From Polytrichum commune (lineage: Eukaryota > Streptophyta > Polytrichopsida > Polytrichales > Polytrichaceae): a stretch of 64,000 bases of DNA. Below are positions 1-10,783 of this stretch, piece by piece. Position 1 is the first letter of the stretch. Each line of letters starts with the position of its first letter. The stretch spans positions 25,965,501 to 26,029,500 of the forward strand of contig OX485805.1 of the NCBI GenBank assembly GCA_950295325.1, read 5' to 3'. Under the pieces are notes generated by a model. That model worked only from the letters and a program-made list of their open reading frames with translations, was not told the DNA's origin and ran no database searches. A program made the position numbers and the translations under genes.

Positions 1-501
1 CCACTCAGTTTCGTTACTCTTTGAAGATCGTATACAGTGTTCACAGCTTGTATTCTCACAAATCAAATGTCCATCACAATAAGACTTTCTAAACTTCAAA
101 CCCACGTCATTATGGATGTTGGACGTACTGGTGCGACACCATGTGTGACTATCATACTGTTTATCCATGCCCTCCATGCCTTTAGTCCCAAAAATGGACC
201 CACGACATGGAGGCAACTCAAAGAGAACATCGCCATTGAATGTAGCAAGGAGGAACATGACCTGATGATATTCAATGACATCAAAGTTAATATGAGCAAG
301 CTCATTTCGTAATCCGGGCAATAAAGATAATTTGCGACGGCATTGCAATACAGTAAGGGAATCGTGAGGATTTGGGGGAAGAGGAGGATGAAAAAAACTG
401 AACGATGCAATACTAGGAAGGGTAGTACGGATGTCACGACCCTTGTTAGTTTTTCTTAACTTAGCTTGACCGCCTCCCAACTCTAGCAAGTGCCACAAGC
501 G
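1..501 (-). CDS. transposable-element protein, N-terminal part (runs off window edge)
   Basis: The minus strand is open in one frame from position 501 to position 1 (167 codons, no stop), and the frame continues beyond the window. The first in-frame ATG is only at 258-256, so the upstream part is either a separate exon or has lost its start. The frame reads RNELAHINFDVIEYHQVMF, then LFELPPCRG, then HTWCRTSTSNIHNDVGLKF and KSYCDGHLICEN, where the spaced cysteines look like a zinc-binding region. I recognise this as the N-terminal style of a large protein class common among plant repeats; the fragment at 42150-43425 looks like the middle and end of the same class. The superfamily cannot be named from sequence alone. 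It is open over its whole visible length, unlike most other relics here, so it may be young. A host gene derived from such a protein is the alternative. Confidence 0.5.
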
Positions 502-1091
502 CTAACCTGCACATCCCACGCACATGCATGGTTAAGTCCCAATACCGCGGACCTCCAAGCTCATGGCTTGGTCACCAAGCCATCCTACACATGCATTCGG
601 GATTCTCCCCTTAGTAGATAGCCAATGGCTAATGTGGACTTCCATCCATGGAAGTCCACTCTTGAGTTGCTTATTAGAGTTATCTTTTAATTCAATTGGA
701 GTTTTTGTAGGAAGTTGGTTGTTTCGCATGCATAATTTTTCATGTTCGGTAAGTTTTGGATGCATGCTTGGAATTAATGTGGAGGTTTGAACGAAGGATA
801 TACCCAATTTATAGCACACATGTTCATTGGGTACCAAACTCATTTTGGCATCTCTTGGCATGCCAACATTTTGCACTTCATCCAAACACTTTGGCATCTC
901 TTGGCACTTCATTCAAACAAGAAACTTGTGCCAAGTGCTATGGTGGTCTGAAGCTGCTTGGATGAAATGCCATTCGGGCAAGTATTGAATAAGTTATGCA
1001 TGTTCAAACCTTGGCAGTCCCGGGAGCCATTCCCAGGCCACTACTGCAACAGGCCGTTGTCTTGGGACAACACTCCACTCAAATGGTCATA
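502..1091. other. no gene seen; half of an inverted repeat at its left end
   Basis: No reading frame here looks coding. About 450-630 resembles the reverse complement of about 3850-4040, sharing ATACCGCGGACCT and a block reading roughly AAGCGCTAACCT. The two arms flank the CACTA element and the foldback, so they may be the ends of an older element, but the similarity is patchy. Confidence 0.4.
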
Positions 1092-1374
1092 TCTCACTAC
1101 TAGAAAATCATGACCAAATCAATACAAAATCAACAAATCTATGTTGATATGGGCATTGCAATGACCAATTTCACTGATTTTTGAACTTTTGTAAAAATCA
1201 ACAGTTTGCTGCCTATTTTTTTATTGATCTGAATAGTACAATGACCAAATCAACAAAATTTTAGTAACTGTGAAATATTTTTTGGATTCTTTTTGGAATA
1301 TTCTAGAATCTCTTTAATCTTTTGCAATTGGACTCAGTTTATGGACTTGTAAGTGTATGGGTGTGGAAATAATT

Positions 1375-1925
1375 ATGAATTCGAAGGAAAGAAAATATTA
1401 TAGATAAATAATGATATTAAATAATAATAATAGACGGTAACTAGTAAATGATATACTATAAAAGTAAATGATAATAGCATACCGTAAATAATAAATAATA
1501 ATCTGTAAACTGTAAATTATAGATAGTAAATAGTAAATAGTAGGTTGAAAACAACAAATAGTAGGAAATAAAAAATAAAAAGTAAATAGTAAATATCAAA
1601 AAAATATTACACAATAAATATCAAACAATTTATATTAGACAATAAAATTAGCCAATAAATAGTCAAAGGAAGGCAGTAAATTATATACAGTAAATATACA
1701 GTAAAGAAAGGCAGTAAATTATATACAGTAAATATATACATCAAATATTTATTGTAAATATATACAGTAAATATACAGTAAAGGAAAGCAATAAATTATA
1801 TACAATAAATATATACATCAAATATTTACTGTTAATATATAAAATAAATATATACATCAAATATTTATTGTTAATATATAAAATAAATATATACATCAAA
1901 TATTTACTATAAATATTTACATCAA
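1375..1925. repeat. AT-rich degenerate tandem repeat
   Basis: This block is almost entirely A and T with recurring words such as AGTAAATATACAGTAAA and ATATACATCAAATATTTA. Near 1800-1910 a unit of roughly 42 bp is repeated three times. It lies inside the CACTA element and probably grew by slippage. No coding frame is present. Confidence 0.75.
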
Positions 1926-1974
1926 GTAGGTAGTAGAGAGAAAATAGTGGCCTTAGTCTAGAAAGGTTTAAAGC

Positions 1975-2016
1975 ACTCCATATACATCATGTGTGATGTG
2001 ATAACTTAGTGATTAA
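1975..2016 (+). mobile_element. tRNA-derived SINE, head part (A box), split by an insertion
   Basis: This stretch contains TAACTTAGTGATTAA, which when joined to the GGC after the insertion matches a tRNA-type pol III A box. The rest of the SINE, with a perfect B box, follows at 3151. Its 5' boundary is not sharp. Joining 2016 to 3154 restores the usual short A-to-B spacing, which supports reading the two parts as one SINE interrupted by the Harbinger-like element. Confidence 0.6.
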
Positions 2017-3150
2017 GGGGCGGTTTACACTATGAACCATGAAGTCGTCCCACGTAAGAGGCGTATTTTGCGTGGGACGACTTCATGGGACGACTTCCAT
2101 GGTCCGAATTACTAAAATATTAGTTTTCATGGTTCATGGGCCCTTCACTAGGTGTAAACCGAATGTGGACCATAAAGAATGACCATGCACCAAAAAATGG
2201 AGGTGCTGATTTTTTTAATACATGCCCAAAAAGGGAAATTTTGAAAAAAAATTAAATTTTATCATTCCTTGTGTTCTCTTGGGCTTGACTTGTCTTCACT
2301 TCTTGTTAAATGTGTCGAAGATGTGGCTTGCAAATCTTCTCACAACAATTTTTTTTAAATAAAATAAAATGAGCAATTTAATTTATACATGCTCAATGTA
2401 ATTTACATGTGACATGTACCTTGTGTTGTCACTACACTAAATAGGATATTTAGTGTTTGATTATATTTAATGTTGTTACCACCCTACCTTGCTCAACACT
2501 AATTTTCAATTCTTTGATAATTAATGTTAGAAGATTTCCCATTGCACTTCTTTTGACTACCCTGATCTACAATCACTAAACCACTACAGATTTTTCTTTT
2601 TTGTTTTGCAACTGTATTTTGTAAGAATATTGGGGTGTGTAATATACCGTTGGAAAGGTATTTTCAAGACCTTTCCAATGGTATATTACAAGCCCCAAAA
2701 TTCCAAACATTACATTTGGTAGACCAAACAAACAAATATGCACTTGAATTTTTGAGTTCTAGATGTCATGCGTTTTTTGGTGAAACACGTGTGATCCGGT
2801 TTAAGGGGTAGGGCAAGGTAGTGTTGGTATGTCTCATGGGCTATGGTATAATTAAGGCGCTTAAAATGTAGATTCATTAAAAATTTATTGAAATGGTATT
2901 TCTCTGACATGGGCCCTTGCCTTTTCCTACTAGACCACCTCTCTTGCCTCTCTCAACGCAAAACCCGTTGGACCATGTCAATGCATTTATGAGGCTTTAA
3001 AATTTATATTTTGGGGACCTGGACCTTCATGGTCCCTCTGCCATTTTTTCCTTAGTGTAAACTGAAGTTGTCCCGGGAGAACTTCAACAGCCAATCAGTT
3101 GCCTTGCAGAGCCCTGGTCCAACTTAATGGTCCATAGTGTAAACCGCTCC
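2017..3150. mobile_element. PIF/Harbinger-like DNA element (MITE class)
   Basis: The left end reads GGGGCGGTTTACACTATG and the right end, reverse-complemented, reads GGAGCGGTTTACACTATG; the match continues for about 23 bp with two differences. The 3-bp direct repeat TAA lies on each side (2014-2016 and 3151-3153), the typical PIF/Harbinger target. The element is 1134 bp with no transposase frame. It carries inner inverted repeats: ATGAAGTCGTCCCACG at 2039-2054 with its exact complement at 2071-2086, and a longer hairpin at 2630-2698. From 2435 it also contains a partial copy of a MITE with ends CACTAAATAGG, related to the one at 12892. Confidence 0.8.
2630..2698. repeat. long hairpin inside the Harbinger-like element
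   Basis: Arms 2630-2659 and 2669-2698 (30 bp each, about three mismatches) face each other across a 9-bp loop. The arm core reads TAATATACCGTTGGAAAGGT. Transcription through it would give a stable foldback RNA. It could be the remnant of a small inverted insertion. Confidence 0.75.
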
Positions 3151-3309
3151 TAAGGCACATGTGTGGGTGATACTAGGTGCAAGGTTCGAACCCCTTGGCC
3201 TTGCCACCTAGGTGAGTGGTAGGTAGTCTATTCTTGTAGGTGAGGTATAGGTTGAGGGTTACTTGGGAGGAGTTAGAAGGTGCAGACCTACCAACCATGA
3301 TTTTTAATG

Positions 3310-3340
<31 letters not shown>
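3151..3340 (+). mobile_element. tRNA-derived SINE, remainder (B box and tail)
   Basis: This is the continuation of the SINE broken at 2016. It carries the perfect B box GGTTCGAACCCC at about 3183, followed by a tRNA-unrelated body and a (TA)n tract at about 3310-3337 that may be its tail or a separate microsatellite. A target-site duplication was not found. Confidence 0.6.
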
Positions 3341-3342
<2 letters not shown>

Positions 3343-3724
3343 TTAAATTACCTCTGAACTATTTTTTAATTTTTTAATTTTTTTTGTGACCACATCAACA
3401 GAAAAAATCAACAAAATTGTATTACATCATGTCCAGGTCAACGTGTCCTAAGTAACAACCGCGACCAACGCCTTTTTGTTGATTTTTTGTTGATTTGGAC
3501 GCAGAATTTCTACTAGTGTCTCCTAGCTCACACCTCCAATTAAGGTGTTCTTGAGCATTCTAGAATCCACGCGCCATAAGCTATTCATAACTCATGGCCT
3601 TACCCTCGTGCCTCCTAGTCTCCATGGGTGGGAAGCATTCCCAACGCCCGGGGCCTTCACCCACACTAGGATCACTTGGGCCCTCTCACCAACGGCACCA
3701 CAAGTCCTGGGTATCACTCTGGGA

Positions 3725-3856
3725 TCCCCCTTGTGCCCATGGTGTTTTGGGCATTCCTCATAGAGAGGTGTGTGACAATAAGTCTCAAGTGTCACTCCGG
3801 GATTGTCGCACACCTCTCCATGAGGATCGCCCGGAACACCATGGGCACAAGGGGGA
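3725..3856. repeat. 53-bp-arm foldback (hairpin)
   Basis: Arm 3725-3777 pairs with arm 3804-3856 across a 26-bp loop. Over 53 bp there are about six differences, and several would be G-U pairs in RNA. The arms begin and end with words such as CCCCCTTGTGCCCATGGTGT. There is no coding frame of note. It could be a MITE-like foldback or an inverted duplication able to make small RNA. Confidence 0.8.
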
Positions 3857-4030
3857 CATCTAAGAATTGGTTACCGATTAAGGGGTGAGTCCGGAAAGCA
3901 AAGTAGAAAGGCTAGTTCCCTTCCTATGAACTATAAGGTCCGCGGTATAGGAAGCTAATCATTTGCATGGCAGAATGCGCAAGGTTAGCGCTCGTGACGC
4001 TTGTTAAAATTTTAAAAATAACCAAGTTAG

Positions 4031-4450
4031 TTAAGGAGAGCTAGTGAGGATTGCGACATAGGAGTCCAAACTAAGAGCGGTGAGGTAAGACAAATGAGAA
4101 TGGGAAGTCACTTGGTCGAGGAAGAAGTAAGGGTAAATAGTGGTTTGGTAGAGGAGTTCAACGACAAACTCTTCGTCTCGTGAATGTTGCAAAGGTTTCC
4201 ATGCCTCCGCGGATCCTTTGCAACTCATGATGTGTGCAAATTGGTTGTCCACCAAGTTGAGGCCGATGATGGACATGGCCTTCTTAACGGGTCTTTGGTA
4301 CTCTTTCAATAGTTTGGGATCCGCATTGGAAGGTGGATGTTCCTTGGATCCGTCCACAATATCTCAAAGATTTATGGATGCCAACAACATTTCGATTTTG
4401 AATTTCCAAAATATTGAACTTGTCAATGATTCTAGCCGCCCCGCTTTCAA
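4031..4450 (-). pseudogene. Copia-type gag (UBN2 class) fragment
   Basis: The minus strand encodes WKFKIEMLLASINL, a stop, then DIVDGSKEHPPSNADPK, LKEYQRPVKKAMSIIGLNL and IMSCKGSAEAWKPL. This is the conserved N-terminal half of Ty1/Copia gag (the UBN2 / gag-polypeptide family), which packages the element's RNA. The reading breaks after AWKPLQHS, where the expected HETKSL-type segment appears in another frame. At least one stop and one frameshift therefore inactivate it. No protease, integrase or reverse transcriptase follows, so this is an isolated fragment. Confidence 0.75.
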
Positions 4451-7400
4451 ATGATGTCATTGTATGCTAAGATATATGCTTAAAACACTCAAACAAATAT
4501 TTACCCTAAATGCTTTATACTCTTTGTGAGCCCTAAATCGTGCTCACATACATGATTAATCTAAGGATGATGTTATCTTGATGATGAAAACAAATTAAGA
4601 ACCTAAGAAACACTCAAAAAAACAAGAGGAAATTAAGATAGGGTAAAGTTAAGGTGTGTTAAGTTAAGTCACGTGAAAATGCAAGGAACAAAAGAAAGAA
4701 AAGAAAGAATCAAGAGATTAGATTTTTTTTAAGCCACCCCAAATATGCTCGGCAATGAGGAAACAATAGGAGAGAAACGAAGGGGTCCCAGAAGCTTGGA
4801 GGGAGTGAGCAAGAGGTGAGAAAGAGACGGGGGGCATGCGGAAGCCCTACCACAACAACAATTTTTTCTAGTGTTGATAATACTCTCTGGCACCTCTGTT
4901 GACGATCGTTCGGTAGAATCAGGCGTGGCCATGGCAAGGAGCTAGGAAGAAAACTCTAGTGTGGTGTGAGTGATTGGGATGGTAGGATGGGATCTTTTGC
5001 CGACGTGAACATACTGCGCTTGAGGGGAAAGATATTGAAGGGTTAACGGCGGAAATGATGGGGGGCCACACTACTACCGCCAAGCAAGAGAGCCGGAATC
5101 TTTACAAAGCAACAAGACCACTGCAAAACCATGACTAGAAACTTGCAAGAAACTTTGATCAAAGGGGAGAGTAAGCTTAGGAAGTTTTGGGCGGTAGAGA
5201 TCCGTGCCCAGAGATACAGAGGGAGAAAGTTTTACAAATCCGTTTCCGTTATGGTTCTAGACCTCGGGAGGAACTTGTGAATATGCAACCACCAAAATTC
5301 TCGATTAGTAGCAATGTCCATCTTCACGTGAGCTTCCAAGGAGTGGAGCGAAAGGGCGTCAAAAGAGTGAGGGTTAGGATCCACCCTATGGGGTCATCAA
5401 GCGATTCCATCTCGAACATCTGGGCAACCAAACACGATTGCAGTGGATTTGGGCAGCTAGTAAGTGGAGATTTGTTCTTGATGGGAGTTCGGAGTGGCCT
5501 AAGGAGGAGGAGGCGAGGGAGTCAACAACACACTGGGCACATCGTGGAGGCACTAGAAAGTGACAGGGAGTGGCGTGTGCAGCAATAGGATGGAAGATTT
5601 GTTATGGTGGATATGGGGATGGTCACAACAACAGGGTCCCCTCACGGCCAGCTCGCAGTATTTTGCTCTCCTCTCAAGCTAAGAATGCACTTCACCTTGC
5701 AATTACGCTATGCATGTATAGGAGCTAGAGTAGGAGTCAATTGTGGTGTTGGACAAAGACACTGGTGTGACACACTCATGTGTGTCACCACTGTCGTTAG
5801 CTTGGCGAGCGGCACGCATCGTTAGTGGATGAATGCATGCCTAAACCTTTTTGTGTATGTCCCGTAACTCAAGGCCAGGGAGAGGGGGATTGAGAACCTT
5901 GGTTTCGCTAGGTGATGTAAGAATACGCAGGTTTTAGTATCGTTGGAATGGTGATGAAGAGCGACAAGGTGGTTGGCACGTTGGGATTGGGCTCTGGTGG
6001 TTGCTTTCAACTGTTGTCTTCTAGAAGTCAAGAGGATGATTGAATGTGGGTTTTAAATGGTGAGCTTGTAGCCAATGATGAGGGTGGCTAACTCAAGTGG
6101 ACGACATTCACACAACTAACAACAAACTTTCTTCATTGAATCAGGGGTAGGGAGAAGTGTCCAGATGCATTTTTCACCCATCTTTACTTGGTTGGAACTT
6201 GGAATGTCTCTTGCCCATTTTCTTCCTCAATTGTGTAAGGTTTGTAGGTCATGGGTAGGAAGGTGTTGATTGCCGAAGCATGGTTTAACATGCTCTATGG
6301 GTGGTGAGGTTCGTTGTGAGCAAGAATCCCCCCCCCTTACCTTCTTAAATGCGTCCTAGCCCGGATGGGGAATCATTTTTTCACACATACCAATCAACTA
6401 CTCACCCACGTGTTGCCCTTACATTTGGTTGAGAGTAGAGTGGTGTACACGACACCCTTTTATTAAGAACCCACAAGTATTCACAAACACTCGTGTTATA
6501 ACAACGGCTCAAGTCCTTACAATGTTCCTAGAAGTCTAGGCCTAATTACTTCAACCTAATTCTTCCTATGCTCACCACCCTCTTACCAATCCAACACGAG
6601 TATCCAAACTTAACACCCACTCTTGCACCATGAGTTGGTTGCAGCCCTCTCCATTACATCCCCCTCCAGTGCCATTTCCACAATTGTCCTCATGGTTACC
6701 AGTTAACCCGCTTCAGTTCATCCCCATTCGCAATAATAGATAATGCAGCTGCAACCTCATCTACTCTGCAATGGCTGAACTCATTTCACCCAATTTTCCG
6801 CTAAGGTTGCAGAAGTTCCAGAGCCTGCCTTACCACCTCAAAGACTTCCCTGCACCTCTGTTGGTGGTGACATCCTAGTTCCCTCCTTGTCTTTCCGCGG
6901 AAGCTTCCTTGAAGTGTTGATGTAGCGCCCTCCTTTGATTTCACGACCCAGGAATCACATTTGACCTCCCTTGCTCATTTCCCCGGCAAGGCCCCTCACG
7001 TAGTAATCTTTGGAGGCTACCCCTCAACCACAACACCTGCACAAGAACACCAACCCACGCACAACAACCACCGGTGGCCAAGAACCCGACAACTTCACAC
7101 TATCACGTGCACAGCTTCACCCTACAACATACTAGCAGTTGAGTAGCAAAAGAGAGAAAGACCAACAAGCAATGGCATTTGCTTCACACTCCCTGTTAAG
7201 TCCCTGACCCCTCGATTTCCTCTTCCACTCTTTTCCGACTCTTGCCAACGGAGCTCGGAGCCACGAGTGTCCACTCCCTGCCTATGCCTAACTAGATACA
7301 GATGTATGTGCGCGGTCAGCGTTGTGCGCTAGAATTTGCCTCCGTAGCGGTCTACCGGTGATCAACAATTGTGTCCTTACCCACCGAAGTTTTCCCATCC

Positions 7401-7523
7401 TCCAAGTTGCAGGCAAGCAGAACACTCTTGAACATTGCGAGCTCATTGCCCCTCATAACTTCGAGGGACAACACAGCAAGGGAGACCTAGTTGCAGAGCT
7501 AGAAGGAATTTAGGAAGATTGTG

Positions 7524-8154
7524 TGTGAGCCCAAAATGGTGCCCACATGTGGTGATTAACTCTTCGAGGCCAATTTTAGTTTGACTTTGATGTGTTATGG
7601 TTATTCACAAAACATAAAAAGAGTGAAGTGTGGTTTGGATTTAAGTTTAGGCATTAGAATGTGTTGTGTAGTTATTTCAAGGTTTGATTTCAATAAGAGG
7701 ATGCCTTGATTATGTGAGTAGGGGGTAAGGTGAAGCAAGGTGAGCTCCGCGGGTTAAATGCCCACTTTTGGATCCACTTTGTTAGTTTAGGAAGAAGGAA
7801 GCTTGGTGGAAGGGGATTAGTCCCTACTTTGAAGGTGAAAGTTAAGGGATTGTGATTGGAGGTGCTAATCCTCTCACCCTATCCTCACCTCTCTCTCCCT
7901 CTCTCCCTCTTTGCTACTTAAGGTGTTTTTTCTCTCATTTGCCTCTCTCTCCATCAAGCGCTCTCAAGGGAGCAAGCTCTTAAAGAGCTTGAGCCACGTG
8001 TGTGTGACATTAGTTTTAGTGAAGTTAATTAATTAGGCTCTCTCTCTCAAGGCCTCCCAAGTGAGGGAGCTCTAGAGCTTAAGTTTGCATGTAGTGATTA
8101 GGTGTAGTTAGTGAAAGTAGTGTATTAGATTAGTTCATGACTTAGGAACCACCA

Positions 8155-8192
<38 letters not shown>

Positions 8193-9181
8193 TAGAAAAC
8201 CCTTGATTAGTGAATAAGAGGGGTTGTATTAAGGGTAGCTAGTAGATGGACTTAACATATAGTCACTAGGACCTAGCTGCTGGGCAGCCGGGGCTACTGG
8301 ACTGGGAAGATTAAGCTGGGCAGCCGAGGCTACTGGACTGGGAAGATTAAGCTGAGCAGCCGAGTCTGCTGGACTGGGAAGTTAAGTTGGGCAGCCGAGA
8401 CTGTTGGACTGGGAAGTTAAGCTGGGCAGCCGAGACTGCTGGACTGGGAGAGTTAAGCTGAGTAGCCGAGACTGCTGGACTGGGAGAGTTAAGCTGAGCA
8501 GCCGAGACTGCTGGACTGGGAAGTTAAGCTGGGCAGCCGAGACTGCTGGACTGGGAGAGTTAAGCTGAGCAGCCGAGTCTGCTGGACTGGGAAGATTAAG
8601 CTGGGCAGCCGAGACTGCTGGACTGGGAAAATTAAGCTGGGCAGCCGAGACTACTGGACTTGGGAGAGTTAAGCTGTTGGGCAGCCAAGGTAATCAAGGG
8701 GCTGCCGGTAACTAGGCTAGCAACCATTACATTAGGTGTCTAGATTTGGTAGTGCAAGTCAAGTAGTTAAGGCATTAGTTTAATTAGAATCACGTGTGGC
8801 CTCAAAGGCAATTGTAATTGTGATTAACCATTGAGGGAGTGTTTTTCAACACTTACATCCTTTTTGGTAAAATCGATCACTTATAAAAAATGGATAAAGG
8901 GGAATACTCTAGCAAGGGCAATGTGGAGGAAAGGGTGATCAAAGGCCAAAGGGGAATATCCTTGAGAACTTGTGTTGCCAAGGCCGCCGGTTGGACCCTA
9001 AAAAAAAAAAGGCCAACGCGACCACGAGCCAAGAGGCTACTTCTAATAAACGAAGTGATTCACAATGACACGAATGCTTAAGGATGTGAAGAAATAAATT
9101 TTCACGCTACATACACTACATGTGATTCTCAAGGCCATCACCCGGACTAGGACGCTTAAGGGTGGTGGGTTTGGCCTCACA
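7524..9181 (+). mobile_element. repeat family member B, with a 36-bp minisatellite
   Basis: The element starts TGTGAGCCCAAAATGGTG, shared with member D at 10784, and ends GGCCTCACA after CCCGGACTAGGACGCTTAAG. Flanking words ttgtg and ttgag may be a decayed target duplication. In order it holds a shared head, a 35-base poly-A run (8156-8190), a minisatellite (8273-8690), a small hairpin (AGTGTT/AACACT near 8831), and a tail that can be read as a 63-aa peptide (8890-9081) resembling one in D. It is likely a solo LTR or another non-coding transposon copy. Confidence 0.6.
8273..8690 (+). repeat. minisatellite, about 36-bp unit, roughly 12 copies
   Basis: Units begin GCTGGGCAGCCGAG and end GGACTGGGAAGATTAA, with small length changes (AAGTTAA, GAGAGTTAA). 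Copies sit directly head to tail with no unique spacers. The array lies at the centre of repeat member B. A related but different unit forms the array in member D. Confidence 0.9.
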
Positions 9182-10783
9182 TTGAGCACCATGGGAATGA
9201 ACCTCCGGTAGAATCAAATTGTGTTGTGTCTAGCCACAAGTGATTCCACCGTGCATGACTCTAGCTACTGTTGCTCCCTCCTCTCCCTTTGTGCGTTGGT
9301 CTCCCCCAGCTAACTGATGCAGTGAGTTCCTCATATCCTTCTACCAGCTCGGAAGTCCAGTTACCGCAAAATTCCCTCCTTGCTTGAGGAAGAGTAAACT
9401 GCACCCCAAAAACACCAAATTCTCAGAGGGCAACGACACCCACCACCCAAGCAGCAACAACTTAGCCTTTAGGCTCAAAACACGGCTTCGTCGTCGGTCG
9501 CGTTTGATCTAGAGATTCATACTTACTAATCTTGGAGAATCCTGGCCTTGACATCATAGCACGGAACCTAGGCAAGTCATGGACACCTTCAAGCATTGCA
9601 GGGCACAAGCTCCTCCTGCTTGAAGTCTCCGCCTCACAACCTCAACCGCAACTCCGAGAGACGTCATTGCCGCAACTATCTCTGAGAGAACTCACACGCA
9701 ACCCCTAAGCAACACCTCAATCTCTTGGCTCCGCTTCCCATGGCACCATTGGATACAATGCAAGGCTCCCTGGTAGTCGCTCAAAAAAAAAAAAAAATAG
9801 TGCCCCTTACACATCAACCTGTTGCCCCCAAGCTACTCCTCACCCTCAAGACAGTCCCACCCTCGGCTCGATTCCTTCCAAGCCTTACTCTTGATCTCTC
9901 TCTACTTCCACCTCCTCACTTGAGTTGTGGCACGGCATGCGATCTCCTTCTTGAACACTGCGACTGTGGGCTCTTACCATCATATCTAAGGGTGAGGGTG
10001 TTGAGGAACTCAATCGTTGGAAAGAACAGTTCCTCTGCAGTCTAGCTTCAGCCTCTCTCTCCTTTCTTTCTTGCGGCAACAACTCTCCAATTCACCCTAC
10101 CCCTTGCTACAATAGCTAGTACTGCAACTTCCGCCACTCCCCACCGCGGCAGGGCTTCCGCACGCCCATGTTTCTCTCTTGCCTCCTTATCTTGTACCTT
10201 CAAAATTGAACCTCTCTTTCCCTACCTCCCAAACCCCTCCAGGCTCCTCTTTTTTTGTCGCGCTACCTGGCATCTTGGGGGCCGCTCGGGAAAAAAAAAG
10301 GACTTGACCCTTTCTCTTTGACCTTTTCTTGCCCTTTGCCTCTACCTTTCAACTTACCCAATATTATTGTAACTGAACTTATTTTTGGCTTTTCTCTCAC
10401 TTTTTGAGTGGTTGTCACTCTTTAATTTGCTTCTTACTTCCAAGATACATTATTTTAAGATTAATTAGCATGTGAGTGCGACTTTTGGGCTCACATTTGT
10501 CTCTTGTGTCCACGTCTATGCTTAGGGAGTCATGAGGTCAAAACTGGGAGGTACACTACTTGTGGGAAGGTTGGTTCCCTCTTCTCCTTCCAGCAGTTTA
10601 TTTATATTTATATTTAAAATATTATATTATATTTAAATTTTAAAATAAGAATAATAGGGGTTAGAACTAATTATGTAAGCATGTGATTGCAAGAAACTTA
10701 GAAGTGCAATGGTGGCACAATTAGTTGCAGTAAGGGATTGAGGTGCTTAGGTCTAGCCTGAATTTCATTGGACATTGTGGGTG

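Larger units (their letters stand above)
1095..3518. mobile_element. CACTA (EnSpm)-type DNA transposon, non-autonomous
   Basis: The left end reads CACTACTAGAAAATC and the right end, reverse-complemented, reads CACTAGTAGAAATTC; both continue into CCAAATCAA. The element is flanked by the 3-bp direct repeat TCT (1092-1094 and 3519-3521), as expected for the CACTA superfamily. Subterminal motifs resembling ACCAAATCAACA recur in both orientations near each end, which is how CACTA transposases usually find their ends. No transposase is visible. The interior holds an AT-rich repeat field, a SINE and a Harbinger-like element, so much of the length is later insertion. Confidence 0.85.
6315..10495 (-). 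mobile_element. repeat family member C, inverted, interrupted by member B
   Basis: On the minus strand it begins TGTGAGCCCAAAAGTCGC at 10495 and ends near TTGCTCACA at 6315, with the tail motif GGGCTAGGACGC at about 6345-6375. Its first few hundred bases match member A at the same offset (shared GCGGAAGCCCT at about 310-330 bp from the start), and its last 170 bases match the end of A around 12855-13340 (shared CTTAATAAAA and GTACACCACTC). Member B sits inside it at 7524-9181. Without B it is about 2.5 kb. No protein is encoded. Confidence 0.55.

Noticed and set aside
3154-3200. A possible tRNA gene around the perfect B box
   Set aside because: The matching A box lies across an inserted element and the body continues as a SINE.
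5187-5588. A 133-codon plus-strand frame
   Set aside because: No known domain, no sign of conservation in the matching part of member C, and it lies within a non-coding repeat.
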